A stretch of 64,000 nucleotides of DNA from Teredinibacter franksiae (GTDB taxonomy: Bacteria; Pseudomonadota; Gammaproteobacteria; Pseudomonadales; Cellvibrionaceae): positions 3,236,501 to 3,300,500 of the forward strand of contig NZ_JACJUV010000001.1 in NCBI RefSeq assembly GCF_014218805.1, read 5' to 3'. Positions 46,755-55,502 of this stretch are shown here, one piece after another (the stretch's first letter is position 1; every line of letters begins with the position of its first letter). The position numbers were made by a program, and so were the translations under genes. A model generated the notes under the pieces. The model ran no database searches. It was not told where the DNA came from and saw only the letters and a program-made list of their open reading frames with translations.

Positions 46755-47216
46755 GTGAATTTAACCTCGGTATCCCGAGAAGATATATACAGATCAAATG
46801 TGATTACAGATTACTGGATAAATGACGGCCAACTGCTGCTAACCCGTTACACAGAATTTGTGACGGGTGAAGAACTGATTCAAAGCGCATTGCGGAAAAG
46901 CGGTGATATGCGCTTCGACAACGTTCGCTACATTCTTACTGACTGGACTGAGGTTGGTCGTGTACAGGCTAGTACTGAAGATATTAAAGCACTTGTGGCC
47001 TGCCTACGACCCATAAGCCAGATTTGCCCCGACGCAAAAAGCGCCTCCATTGTAAAACCAGATCCGCAAGGCAATGCCTTGGTGGCCTGGTATAAATACC
47101 TTGCCGACGATTTGAGCTGGCAGGTGGAGATATTTGCCAGCATTGAAGATGCCACCGTCTGGTGCGATCTTTATCGTGATTTTTTACGCAGAGGAGGCGG
47201 TAAATGCCTTTCCTAA
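46755..47216 (+). CDS. Small SpoIIAA/STAS-like protein of unknown function
   Basis: A 153-residue cytosolic protein with an alternating beta/alpha pattern (LLLTRYTEFVTGEELIQSAL, VRYILTDWTEVGRVQASTEDIKAL, SASIVKPDPQGNALVAWYKYL, WQVEIFASIEDATVWC) resembling SpoIIAA-like/STAS domains. There is no phosphorylatable Ser in the expected loop that I can point to. The GTG start is uncertain. It overlaps the 3' end of the converging 810-residue gene by 4 bases. Confidence 0.6.
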   Translation: MNLTSVSREDIYRSNVITDYWINDGQLLLTRYTEFVTGEELIQSALRKSGDMRFDNVRYILTDWTEVGRVQASTEDIKALVACLRPISQICPDAKSASIVKPDPQGNALVAWYKYLADDLSWQVEIFASIEDATVWCDLYRDFLRRGGGKCLS

Positions 47217-49645
47217 GCTGTGAGCTTTACGGGCGTAATTTTATTGGCTTGCTCCGAATCTCTGGCGATTAAGGCAAGCTGGCTATTCACCATACGGTTG
47301 GCTTCACTTAGGCCGTGGCATATTTCATAATAATAACCAATGGATTCGAGCGGTTGCGCTTCTTGGTGGTTAAACTCTTGCTTCACATGGGCGCGAATAA
47401 AGGCTGCAATGGTGTCGTAGTCTTGGTGAAATCCACAGGTATGAGACTCCAAAGTATGCAGCACTGACTGGCAAAATTCATTGATATCTTTGGTTACTCG
47501 TAGAACTCTTGGTTCCAGATTTTCTTCCTTGCGCTCGGATACCCTCGCCATAAGCAGCGGAAGGTAGCCCACACGAATACGCAGTGTTTGCAGTTTTGTG
47601 TTCTGGCTGGTTAGGCCGGCTAAGGCCTGTAACAACATCAGACCTACTTTCCTACGGTTGGCATCTGGGTGCAGAGCCGTGGCGAGAAAAAGTCGTGTGC
47701 CCATCAGTTCATTAAGTTTCATAAATCGACTTTTAAAGCCCTGATGGCTAATTTTTGTTTTTTCGTTAAATTGCTGAAAAAGCTCCACCTGCTGTTCGGT
47801 TAAGCCAAAATCCTGTGCAACAATTTTATATCCCGCTTTGCGTACCTCGTTTGCAGCCGAAAAATGTACCCGTTGTTCGACAAGTGCTAATTCGGAATTG
47901 ATCAGCCGCATAAAATCGGGAGTGGCGTGGCGAATTCGGGCAATGTTTTCGTTAAGCAGTGCTATGCGCTCACTGTGATTTAGCGGTTTAATCGTGGATG
48001 GTGTCGGCAATCGCCAGAATACCTGGGGCGTAAACCATCGGTTAAAATAATCGGAGCTGAGCTGATCGCGCAATTGATCTTTTTGCGCAAGACTGGTGAG
48101 TTCACGTACATCAACCAGTTCTGCATCAGAAAAATCCAATTCCTGATTCTGGTAGTACATATGTGTGGCTTTTAGATAGACGGCATTCGCGTTTTCGAGT
48201 AGCGCTGAAGCTGGCAGTAATTGCGACTCTATTGCAGACAGCTCTAAATCCTCGACGCGAATAATGCGCTCGCGGTCTGTGGGAGAGTCGTGGTGACGGC
48301 GGGTTTCGCCTCGGTTTACTTCATCGGCAAGGCTTTTTACCTGTTTGTTTTCGATGGCAACATAGAAATGCTGTACCAAAGCTGGAAAATTGTCGGGCAA
48401 TTTGCGTTCGCCAATACGGCTGAAAATTTTCTCGTTGGCTTGATGTAAAGCGTGAGTGGCACAGTGCATTTGTACAAAAGTGTCGCTTAGTCGTCGTGAG
48501 CCTGCCAGTGCGGCGCTGTAGTGATCGGCGGTAAAAACCAGTGCGTGTGATGCTCGGTTACTTAGCAGTGCGAGAACCCGAGAAAAGGGCTTAACCAGTA
48601 GCGAGCTGAAAATAATCAGTCGATGAGCTCCAGCCGCAAAAAAATGCTTAATAAAGCTTTCGGCGCTTTGTTCTCGGGCTTCTGCATTCGTTGCCCAGGT
48701 GTCGGTATTGCTCGAAGCCGCTTCGAACCGTTGTTGAATTTTTTGCAAGAGCGATTGTGCTAGAGCATTTGCAGGGTGTTGCAGGCGCGCTGCTTCGTGG
48801 GCAATTAAAACGGAAAGCTGCCGACTATTAAGGGCGGCTATAAGCGGGAGACTAATGGTTAGGTGTCGTTCCCCGGAAAGCAGTTTGGGGAAATGGTATA
48901 CGTAATTGGCGTGGCAGTGTAATTCGTTGCTGAAACGTATACTGTTGGGCGGCGTAGCACCGACCTGTTCGTATATTTCTTTCACGTACTGAAATAGCTT
49001 TACTTGCTTGTTGGCGCTGGCCTCTAGAGTGTCTTCGGTAATGGCATCGCGACCGAGAAAAGGCCGTAGAATCAAACCAAAAAAGAACACGGCTAACAGC
49101 GCAGGCAGAAGCGTAAAAAAAGTAAATTCTAATGGCGAGGCCTCGCCACTGGGGAAAACACTTTGCACTAAGGCGCGCACTAAAATAACCAGCAAAAGAC
49201 CCACCACGCCTGCGTAAGCGGCCATAACCAATACAAGTGAAGCGAAAATACCGGTAACACTGGCCGTTTCTTTCCACTTGGCTGGGTGAGAGGTGAGAGC
49301 GCCCTGAAAGTATTGAGTGTGCATTGCTTGGGTTTTGCCAGGCGATGTGGCAGTGCGATGAGTCGCCGATGGCTTGGCCGTATTTTTTACTTTCTGTAGT
49401 TGTAGGCGCACCGCAACGCCGTTAGATTCAAATAGGGTGCGGAATTTAGCGGCAGCGCTTTTGTCGAGCCCCTGTTTAATGCATTTGCTCGTGCCAGTAA
49501 GCAGGATGCCGGCTTTTGTTGGGGTGAGTTTTAGCGTGCTGGCCAACCAGGATTGCACCTGAGCCGAGCCAAATCCATCCAGTACTTCACCGGTGATAAA
49601 AGCGTTATATAGATTCTCTGTTTTTGGAGGCTGCTTTGACGACAT
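47213..49645 (-). CDS. M48-like membrane protein with lost zinc site (pseudo-peptidase)
   Basis: An 810-residue protein with an N-terminal cytosolic domain (1-85), two membrane segments (about 133-160 and 172-197), an M48-like domain (about 210-400) and a long helical C-terminal half. Where M48 peptidases have HExxH it reads HEAAR at 283-287, so the second His is missing, and the third ligand of the ExxAD motif reads VFTAD (370-374), Val in place of Glu. The fold is kept but catalysis by the normal mechanism is not possible. No other genes share its transcript. A regulatory or scaffold role is inferred. Confidence 0.65.
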   Translation of the reverse strand: MSSKQPPKTENLYNAFITGEVLDGFGSAQVQSWLASTLKLTPTKAGILLTGTSKCIKQGLDKSAAAKFRTLFESNGVAVRLQLQKVKNTAKPSATHRTATSPGKTQAMHTQYFQGALTSHPAKWKETASVTGIFASLVLVMAAYAGVVGLLLVILVRALVQSVFPSGEASPLEFTFFTLLPALLAVFFFGLILRPFLGRDAITEDTLEASANKQVKLFQYVKEIYEQVGATPPNSIRFSNELHCHANYVYHFPKLLSGERHLTISLPLIAALNSRQLSVLIAHEAARLQHPANALAQSLLQKIQQRFEAASSNTDTWATNAEAREQSAESFIKHFFAAGAHRLIIFSSLLVKPFSRVLALLSNRASHALVFTADHYSAALAGSRRLSDTFVQMHCATHALHQANEKIFSRIGERKLPDNFPALVQHFYVAIENKQVKSLADEVNRGETRRHHDSPTDRERIIRVEDLELSAIESQLLPASALLENANAVYLKATHMYYQNQELDFSDAELVDVRELTSLAQKDQLRDQLSSDYFNRWFTPQVFWRLPTPSTIKPLNHSERIALLNENIARIRHATPDFMRLINSELALVEQRVHFSAANEVRKAGYKIVAQDFGLTEQQVELFQQFNEKTKISHQGFKSRFMKLNELMGTRLFLATALHPDANRRKVGLMLLQALAGLTSQNTKLQTLRIRVGYLPLLMARVSERKEENLEPRVLRVTKDINEFCQSVLHTLESHTCGFHQDYDTIAAFIRAHVKQEFNHQEAQPLESIGYYYEICHGLSEANRMVNSQLALIARDSEQANKITPVKLTA

Positions 49646-49924
49646 GTTTCAACTCAACAGTACGTGTGGAAAATTCTGCAGGGGAGGAGCTGTTAGCTCT
49701 AAAAATGCAGTAACCGCGCCGAAGGCGTGTTGCCAAGGTTTGACGATTTCTTTGGCGCGAAAAAGTCAATATTTATACCACGCCGACCCAGAAAGCATAA
49801 GGCGACCGGTCACACATTAGGTATATACGGGCACCCCAGTGAAGAAACCGCGTATCAGTATACTGTTTTGTGGCGAGTTACGCATACATAGGTTTCTAGT
49901 CTATGGGGCCTGTGATACTGATTT

Positions 49925-50662
49925 TCAGTCCTCGCCGTCGGTTTTTAAGATATGTTCCCATTGCTGCCAGCTTGGCATAAAGCTTTCGAGTAGGTCATAA
50001 AAACGCTGGTTGTGGCTGCCTTCGTAGAGGTGGGTAAGCTCATGCACCATCACATATTCAAGGCAACCCACCGGGTATTTTACCAGTTCCAAGTTAAGCC
50101 AAATTCGGCTATTTACAGTATTACAGCTTCCCCAGCGGGTCTTCATTTTTTTTATACCCCAGAAAAGCGCCTCGCGCTGGGTGTGTACCTGCCATTTTTT
50201 TATCAGCGCTGGTAGTTGCTGTTGAAGCTGCTGACGGTAAAAGGTGTCGAGCAGGTCTGCGCGTTGCTCCTGGCTCTTATTGTGGCTATTAATGAGCATG
50301 AGGGAGCTGCTTGACTTAAACACTCGGCTACGGCCTCTGGCGGTTACCAGCTCAAGTGGCAGTTTTTGCCCCCAAAGAAGATGCTGCTCGCCCTGGGTGA
50401 ATTGCGCAATGGGTATTTCCGGCTGCGCGCGAAAGTAAGCCTGCTGCTTGTGAATCCAGCTTAGGCGCTCCTGTACCATGGCCTCTATTTCGCGATTAGT
50501 GGCGGCATGGGGGGCTGAGACACTCACGGTCCCATTGGGTGGGCTAACCTTTAGGCGAATATATTTCATTCGTTTGCGGGTAACCTCGACGGCAACGCCT
50601 GCTACTTCGAGTGCGCTTTTTTTTTGTGGCCGAGGCCGTGTGCTGCGGCGAAAATAGCTCAT
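49925..50662 (-). CDS. YgjP-like (DUF45) metallohydrolase
   Basis: A 245-residue protein with the SprT-like zinc motif MVHELTHLYEGSHNQRFY (HExxH plus a downstream His) and the family's KKMKTRWGSCNTVNSRIWLN. The E. coli homologue YgjP has been reported as a UTP pyrophosphatase, though the fold is peptidase-like. It overlaps the yjbQ-like gene by 4 bases and is co-translated with it. Confidence 0.85.
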   Translation of the reverse strand: MSYFRRSTRPRPQKKSALEVAGVAVEVTRKRMKYIRLKVSPPNGTVSVSAPHAATNREIEAMVQERLSWIHKQQAYFRAQPEIPIAQFTQGEQHLLWGQKLPLELVTARGRSRVFKSSSSLMLINSHNKSQEQRADLLDTFYRQQLQQQLPALIKKWQVHTQREALFWGIKKMKTRWGSCNTVNSRIWLNLELVKYPVGCLEYVMVHELTHLYEGSHNQRFYDLLESFMPSWQQWEHILKTDGED

Positions 50663-51063
50663 GCAATATGTACAATAACTTTACGGCTACAGGCCATGTG
50701 GCGATGCTCCCACAGGTAAATACCCTGCCAAGCGCCCAACGCTAGGGTGCTATCGACAATCGGAATCGATAGGCTGGTGGCGGTGAGTGTGGCCTTAATG
50801 TGGGCGGGCATATCGTCGTCGCCTTCCAGCGTATGGGTATATAGAGGGTCGCGTTCTGGCACTAAACGGTTTAGCCAGTTTTCTAGGTCGTGTTGGGCTG
50901 AAGAGTCGTAATTTTCCTGAATTAATAAGCTCGCCGACGTATGCTGAACGAACAGGGTGCAGAGCCCCTCGTGTATGCCAGACTGAGTAACCAGGGCATG
51001 TACTTTAGGTGTGAAACTGTGCAGTCCTTGACCGGGGACTGAGATAGGTAGTGTCGCAATCAT
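50659..51063 (-). CDS. YjbQ family protein (UPF0047)
   Basis: A 134-residue protein with the family pattern HSFTPKVHALV, LCTLFVQHTSASLLIQENYD, DDDMPAHIKATL and GTWQG-like GAWQGIYLWEHR. YjbQ proteins form trimers with three conserved His residues and have a weak thiamine-phosphate synthase activity in E. coli. Length and all motifs agree. It leads the two-gene unit with the YgjP-like gene. Confidence 0.9.
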   Translation of the reverse strand: MIATLPISVPGQGLHSFTPKVHALVTQSGIHEGLCTLFVQHTSASLLIQENYDSSAQHDLENWLNRLVPERDPLYTHTLEGDDDMPAHIKATLTATSLSIPIVDSTLALGAWQGIYLWEHRHMACSRKVIVHIA

Positions 51064-51121
51064 GAAACTTTGGGCACCTCTACTAATTTATATTATCCCC
51101 TACGCGGCCTAGTAAGCGTTA

Positions 51122-51205
51122 GTGCAAGGCGGGCTGTACAGCGCTGGGCTAATTGTTGCCTTTGCAGTAGATGAACGCCGTAATAGGGCTTGCCAGGCTA
51201 GGTCC
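51122..51205 (+). repeat. Inverted-repeat copy B (left of ABC exporter)
   Basis: Starts GTGCAAGGCGGGCTG and ends with CCGTAATAGGGCTTGCCAGG. The reverse complement of 53908-53988 aligns to it over about 80 bases; the first 22 bases agree at 18 positions and the end block at about 20 of 24 by eye. Both copies are non-coding. Confidence 0.75.
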
Positions 51206-51306
51206 TCGGGGCTTTGGGTGCCGTTCATGCACGGCGGTAAACTTTCCCCGCAGGCAGGCAGTACGCTTGGATATCTTGCCTTGCGCACAAGCCGCACGCA
51301 AAGCTA

Positions 51307-51338
51307 GAGGCCAAAAGCAATTAATAGGGGGCCCTTTA
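51307..51338 (+). repeat. Copy B of the GAGGC/ATTAATAG intergenic repeat
   Basis: GAGGCCAAAA, three variable bases, ATTAATAGGGGGCCCT. It is one base shorter than copies A and C in the G-rich part. Confidence 0.65.
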
Positions 51339-51419
51339 CCGGGTTCTTAATGCGGGCAGCTTATTATAGGGTGCCCTGCCGCCGGATATAAACAACCGGA
51401 TATAAACAAAGAGTGTTGT

Positions 51420-53249
51420 ATGTACGCGTTTTTCGAAAGACTGATTAAACCATTTCCAGCTGGGTATCCCAAGCAGCCGCCTGCAAACTTGTTTGCTTTT
51501 CTGCTGCACTATACCCGTGGCTGCGGGCCCTACCTGCTGATAATGGCCATCGCCTCTGCCATTATCGCCGCATTAGAAGTGGTGTTGGTGGGCTTTATGG
51601 GTGAAATGGTGGATTGGCTTTCAATTTACACACCCGATAGTTTTCTAGCTGAAAAAGGCGATAGCCTGTTCTGGATGGGGGTGGTGCTAGTGGGTGTACT
51701 GCCCATAACGGTATTGGTGCACTCTACCGTTATGCACCAAACCCTGTTGGGTAATTACCCCATGACTATTCGTTGGTTAGCGCACCGCTATCTACTGGGG
51801 CAGAGTTACGCTTTTTACCAAAATGAATTTGCCGGGCGTGTAGCGACGAAAGTGATGCAAACGGCATTGGCCGTGCGCGAAACTGTAATGAAAGTGCTCG
51901 ATATGATGGTGTACGTGGGCGTGTACTTTACCAGCGTAGTGGTATTGGTTGCCGTGTTGGATCTTCGTTTGGCGGTGCCCTTTGTGGTGTGGCTGGCATT
52001 GTATTTCGCCATACTCCGTTATTTTTTGCCGCGTTTGGAAAAAATTTCTACTCGTCAAGCCGATGCGCGTTCAGAAATGACCGGGCGCATAGTCGATACC
52101 TATACCAATATATCCACGGTAAAGCTCTTTTCCCACTCCCAGCGCGAAGCTGATTACGCACGTGAAGGTATGGGTGATTTTTTGCAAACGGTATACCCGC
52201 AAATGCGCATGGCAACCTCCCTTGGCATTGCGTTGTGGATACTGAACATTGCGGTTATATTTTCGGTCGTAAGCCTATGTATAGTCTTGTGGTTGCAAAG
52301 CGAGATAAGCGTTGGCGCAATTGCTGCGGCCGTGGCGCTGGTATTGCGTGTACATGGTATGTCGCAATGGATAATGTGGGAGATATACAGTTTGTTTGAA
52401 AATATAGGCACCGCGCGCGATGGAATGAACACCGTCGCCCAGCCTCAAGAAATTCAAGACGTAGGCCAGGCAAAACCGCTAAGGGTAGAAAAAGGAAAAA
52501 TAAACTTTCGCGATGTCAGTTTTCACTATGGTAAAGGTAGTGGTGTAATAGAGCAGCTAACACTGGAAATAAAACCCGGTGAAAAAGTGGGCTTTGTTGG
52601 CCGTTCCGGCGCGGGCAAATCGACTCTCGTAAACCTGTTGCTGCGTTTTTACGATACGGAAGCTGGTGACATAGCGATAGACGACCAAAATGTTAGTAAA
52701 GTGACTCAAGAAAGCCTACGTGCGCAAATTGGTGTAGTCACCCAGGACACCTCCCTGCTGCACCGTTCGGTGCGTGACAACTTAGTTTATGGGCGCCCCG
52801 ATGCCAGCGAGGCCGACATGGAAGAAGCCGCACGCCAGGCAAAAGCAGAAGAATTTATTGCCGACCTATCAGACCTAAAAGGTCGCACTGGTTACGATGC
52901 ACATGTGGGTGAGCGCGGTGTAAAACTATCGGGTGGCCAGCGTCAACGGGTGGCTATTGCCCGTGTACTGCTTAAAGATGCACCCATTTTAATATTGGAT
53001 GAAGCCACATCGGCGCTGGATTCTGAAGTGGAAGCCGCCATCCAAGAAAATCTCAACAGGTTGATGGAAGGTAAAACCGTTATCGCTATCGCTCACCGCC
53101 TTTCAACCATCGCCGCACTCGATCGTCTTATAGTGCTCGACGAAGGCCGTGTAATAGAAGAGGGTAGTCATCAGCAGTTACTTGCAAAAAAGGGCCTGTA
53201 TGCCCAGTTGTGGGCGCGACAGTCTGGCGGATTTCTGGGGGAGCACTAA
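51420..53249 (+). CDS. ABC transporter, fused permease-ATPase (multidrug/lipid exporter type)
   Basis: A 609-residue half-transporter with about six membrane segments (about 38-320) and an ATP-binding domain (from about 355): Walker A GRSGAGKST near residue 395, signature KLSGGQRQRV, Walker B ILILDEATSALD and the switch His in AIAHRLST. It is of the MsbA/MdlB-like exporter type; substrate unknown. It is not closely related to the ABC exporter at 44.8 kb. It stands alone between inverted copies of a non-coding repeat. Confidence 0.9.
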   Translation: MYAFFERLIKPFPAGYPKQPPANLFAFLLHYTRGCGPYLLIMAIASAIIAALEVVLVGFMGEMVDWLSIYTPDSFLAEKGDSLFWMGVVLVGVLPITVLVHSTVMHQTLLGNYPMTIRWLAHRYLLGQSYAFYQNEFAGRVATKVMQTALAVRETVMKVLDMMVYVGVYFTSVVVLVAVLDLRLAVPFVVWLALYFAILRYFLPRLEKISTRQADARSEMTGRIVDTYTNISTVKLFSHSQREADYAREGMGDFLQTVYPQMRMATSLGIALWILNIAVIFSVVSLCIVLWLQSEISVGAIAAAVALVLRVHGMSQWIMWEIYSLFENIGTARDGMNTVAQPQEIQDVGQAKPLRVEKGKINFRDVSFHYGKGSGVIEQLTLEIKPGEKVGFVGRSGAGKSTLVNLLLRFYDTEAGDIAIDDQNVSKVTQESLRAQIGVVTQDTSLLHRSVRDNLVYGRPDASEADMEEAARQAKAEEFIADLSDLKGRTGYDAHVGERGVKLSGGQRQRVAIARVLLKDAPILILDEATSALDSEVEAAIQENLNRLMEGKTVIAIAHRLSTIAALDRLIVLDEGRVIEEGSHQQLLAKKGLYAQLWARQSGGFLGEH

Positions 53250-53393
53250 CCTCCGAAGGACGCGGCCTGGCAAACCTTTATGATTCAACCATACATGGAG
53301 CGAAGAGGCCGGGACGCCATCATCAATAGGAGTGATTATTATTTAAAAAGTTACGATCCATTGGCTTAAGTACCGTATAGCGAATGGCTGGCG

Positions 53394-53723
53394 TTGGATG
53401 AAATTCAGCGAATCGCATTAGTGAAAAATTACCATGAGTCGCTCGAGGAGAAACTTGAAGAAGGTGCGCTAAATTTACATTCATCATTGCATGTGGTCGT
53501 CGAGAATAAACTAGCGCTCGGCGAAGATTATGTGATTGAAATCGTTGCGAGGCTAATGTGCCAAGGTGAAGATCGGCATGAGGCGATATATGCTGTTGCG
53601 GCGTTATTGAGTGAGGGAATATTCAATACCTTAAAGGGAGGTAGCGAAGCATTTGAAGTAAATAATTGTCGGCGAAAACTTGAAAAGATTACATCGAAAC
53701 TCTGGCGAAACGGCCAGATTTAA
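53394..53723 (+). CDS. Small DUF1841-like protein, start uncertain
   Basis: About 109 residues of soluble helical protein with LHSSLHVVVENKLALG and GEDRHEAIYAVAALL, which resembles DUF1841-type proteins. The conserved-looking sequence YSEWLALDEIQRIALV extends upstream of the TTG at 53394 to a stop at 53367-53369, with no ATG in that stretch, so either a rare start is used or the 5' end has been damaged. No ribosome-binding site is apparent for the TTG. Confidence 0.5.
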   Translation: MDEIQRIALVKNYHESLEEKLEEGALNLHSSLHVVVENKLALGEDYVIEIVARLMCQGEDRHEAIYAVAALLSEGIFNTLKGGSEAFEVNNCRRKLEKITSKLWRNGQI

Positions 53724-54038
53724 ACCCCGTTATACTTTAGGTCCAGCGCAGCCTACTTTCTAAACCGGAGAAATATAGCTTCAATAATTTGCTTTTTTTC
53801 TCGCCCGGCAGTAGGTGGTTTTTCGAGGGCTGTAGGCTTTTGGGGTTTTAAGGGCACATTTAATAATTACTTTTGACTACTGCTTTGAGTACGAACCGCA
53901 CACAAAAGGCCCGGCCTAGCAAGCCGTATTACGGTGTTGGCTTGCTTGTAAAGGCAACCAGCCTTCCGCTGCGCAGTCCGCCTTACACTATGGCTTGCCA
54001 GATTGCGCAGAGGCTAAAATTAATTAATAGCGGTACTC
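53724..54038. other. Intergenic region with repeat copy C
   Basis: About 315 bases between converging genes. It holds the inverted copy of the 80-base repeat (53908-53988) and copy C of the core (54010-54041). AGCAAGCC and GGCTTGCT inside the repeat form a perfect 8-bp stem. The 105-codon frame at 53873-54190 runs through the repeat into the end of selO and is rejected. Confidence 0.6.
53908..53988 (-). repeat. Inverted-repeat copy C (right of ABC exporter)
   Basis: Reverse complement of copy B at 51122-51205: on the minus strand it begins GTGTAAGGCGGACTG and ends with CCGTAATACGGCTTGCTAGG and GGCC. The pair encloses the ABC exporter and the small DUF1841-like gene. Confidence 0.75.
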
Positions 54039-54041
54039 TTA
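54010..54041 (+). repeat. Copy C of the core repeat, overlapping the selO stop codon
   Basis: GAGGCTAAAA, three bases, ATTAATAGCGGTACTCTT. GCGGTACT (54030-54037) and AGTACCGC (54042-54049) form a perfect 8-bp hairpin with loop CTTA that contains the selO stop codon. Confidence 0.65.
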
Positions 54042-55502
54042 AGTACCGCAAAACGTTTGGTAGCTTCTACCCCCATCTTCCGGCGCATCTTGATAGCGTG
54101 TGGTTGTGTCTATGTCTTGGTAAGGCGATTGTAATACTTGGAGGAATTTTTCGGCGGCATCGGCTTTTCCCGTTTCTATACAGTGGGTAATAACGGCTTC
54201 CATATGGTGGTTTCTCGGAATCACCACGGGGTTTTGGGCGCGCATAAGAGCGTAAACGGTTTGGTCGCCATTATCTTGAATAGACAATCGTGTTTGCCAC
54301 TTCGCAAACCAAGGGCCTAACACCGACCTTACTTCGTTCGTACTGTCGGTTGATATAACGCTGCGTGTGAGCGCATCAAATGTTTGGGTGTAATCTAGCG
54401 CGTTTACGCGTAAAAATTCAAGCAATTCATTTATAAGCGGTTCGTCGTTGGAGTCGATATTGGCTAAGCCTATTTTTTTGCCCAGCATCGACAAATAGCG
54501 TTGTTTGAAATCGCTAGAAAATTTTTCTAATAAGTCTTCAGCAATTTTTTGCGCGGTACTCGCGTTTTCATCTATCAAAGGCAACAAGCATTCCGCGAGG
54601 CGCGCCATATTCCACTGCGCAATATTCGGTTGGTAACCAAAGCGGTAACGGCCCATAGAGTCGATAGAGCTAAAAACTGTATTTTGGTCGTAGACATTCA
54701 TCATTGCGCAGGGACCATAGTCGATCGTTTCACCGCTGATGGTTGTGTTATCGGTATTCATTACGCCGTGAATAAAACCAACACGCATCCACTGGCAAAC
54801 AAGTTCTATTTGTTTGTTGAAAACGGCCTGTAAAAATGCGCTGTAAAAACGCCCACCCGTTTCTTTTTCTATCTCTGGGTAATGGCGGTTTGCCGCGTAG
54901 CGACACAATGTTTTTATGGCTGAAATATTGCCTTGGGAATAAAAGTATTCGAAGGTTCCAACCCGCAGATGACTGGCGGCGACGCGCGTAACGACGGCGC
55001 CAGGCATTGCCGCTTCCCTAAAGACTGTTTCTCCAGTGGTGACGACGGCTAACGCGCGGGACGTAGGTACACCCAAGGCATACATGGCTTCACTCATTAT
55101 GAATTCACGAACGGCTGGGCCTACAGCACAGCGACCATCGCCGCTGCGAGAGAAGGGTGTGCGCCCGGAACCTTTTAATTGAATATCGAATGTGCGGTTT
55201 TGTTGATCGGTGATTTCGCCGAGTAGGTGCGCGCGTCCGTCGCCCAAGCGCGGATTAAACTGCCCGAATTGATGACCTGAATAGGCCAAAGCCATGGGTG
55301 TAGTATTTGCAAAGAGTTGATTGCCGGAAAAGAACTGGCTTAAAGCGGAGACGTCGTTTTGTAATGCGTGCGGTATTCCCAATTCATTCGCCAATGTTGG
55401 ATTCCAGAGCAGCAGCTTCGGCGCACTAACGGGGCTGGGGGAGGCATGCTCATAAAATTCTTCACCCAACGATGGGTAACTATTTGATAAAACCATATTC
55501 AT
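54039..55502 (-). CDS. selO: Protein adenylyltransferase SelO (YdiU)
   Basis: A 487-residue pseudokinase-fold AMPylator; the ATG at 55502 (MNMVLSNSYPSLGEEFY) was chosen because the family starts there, while the longer frame to 55583 adds an unrelated leader. KGSGRTPFSRSGDGR (nucleotide binding), VMNTDNTTISGETIDYGPC (catalytic Asn and Asp) and ALAYSGHQFG are intact. The C-terminus TFCGT keeps the redox Cys at the position of selenocysteine in animal SelO. SelO modifies proteins during oxidative stress. Confidence 0.93.
   Translation of the reverse strand: MNMVLSNSYPSLGEEFYEHASPSPVSAPKLLLWNPTLANELGIPHALQNDVSALSQFFSGNQLFANTTPMALAYSGHQFGQFNPRLGDGRAHLLGEITDQQNRTFDIQLKGSGRTPFSRSGDGRCAVGPAVREFIMSEAMYALGVPTSRALAVVTTGETVFREAAMPGAVVTRVAASHLRVGTFEYFYSQGNISAIKTLCRYAANRHYPEIEKETGGRFYSAFLQAVFNKQIELVCQWMRVGFIHGVMNTDNTTISGETIDYGPCAMMNVYDQNTVFSSIDSMGRYRFGYQPNIAQWNMARLAECLLPLIDENASTAQKIAEDLLEKFSSDFKQRYLSMLGKKIGLANIDSNDEPLINELLEFLRVNALDYTQTFDALTRSVISTDSTNEVRSVLGPWFAKWQTRLSIQDNGDQTVYALMRAQNPVVIPRNHHMEAVITHCIETGKADAAEKFLQVLQSPYQDIDTTTRYQDAPEDGGRSYQTFCGT

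Larger units (their letters stand above)
51064..51419. other. Intergenic region made largely of repeat sequence
   Basis: About 355 bases between divergent genes. It contains the 84-base repeat B at 51122-51205, copy B of the ATTAATAG core at 51307-51338, and a further related TTATTATAGGGTGCCCT near 51360. CCGGATATAAACAA is directly repeated just upstream of the ABC exporter start. The 61-codon frame inside (51122-51307) is a translated repeat, not a gene. Confidence 0.6.

Noticed and set aside
51122..51307. 61-codon frame upstream of the ABC exporter
   Set aside because: It lies exactly on the 80-base repeat, which recurs inverted at 53908-53988 without preserving the frame.
53873..54190. 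105-codon plus-strand frame across the selO 3' end
   Set aside because: It runs through repeat copy C and then antisense to the conserved selO C-terminus.
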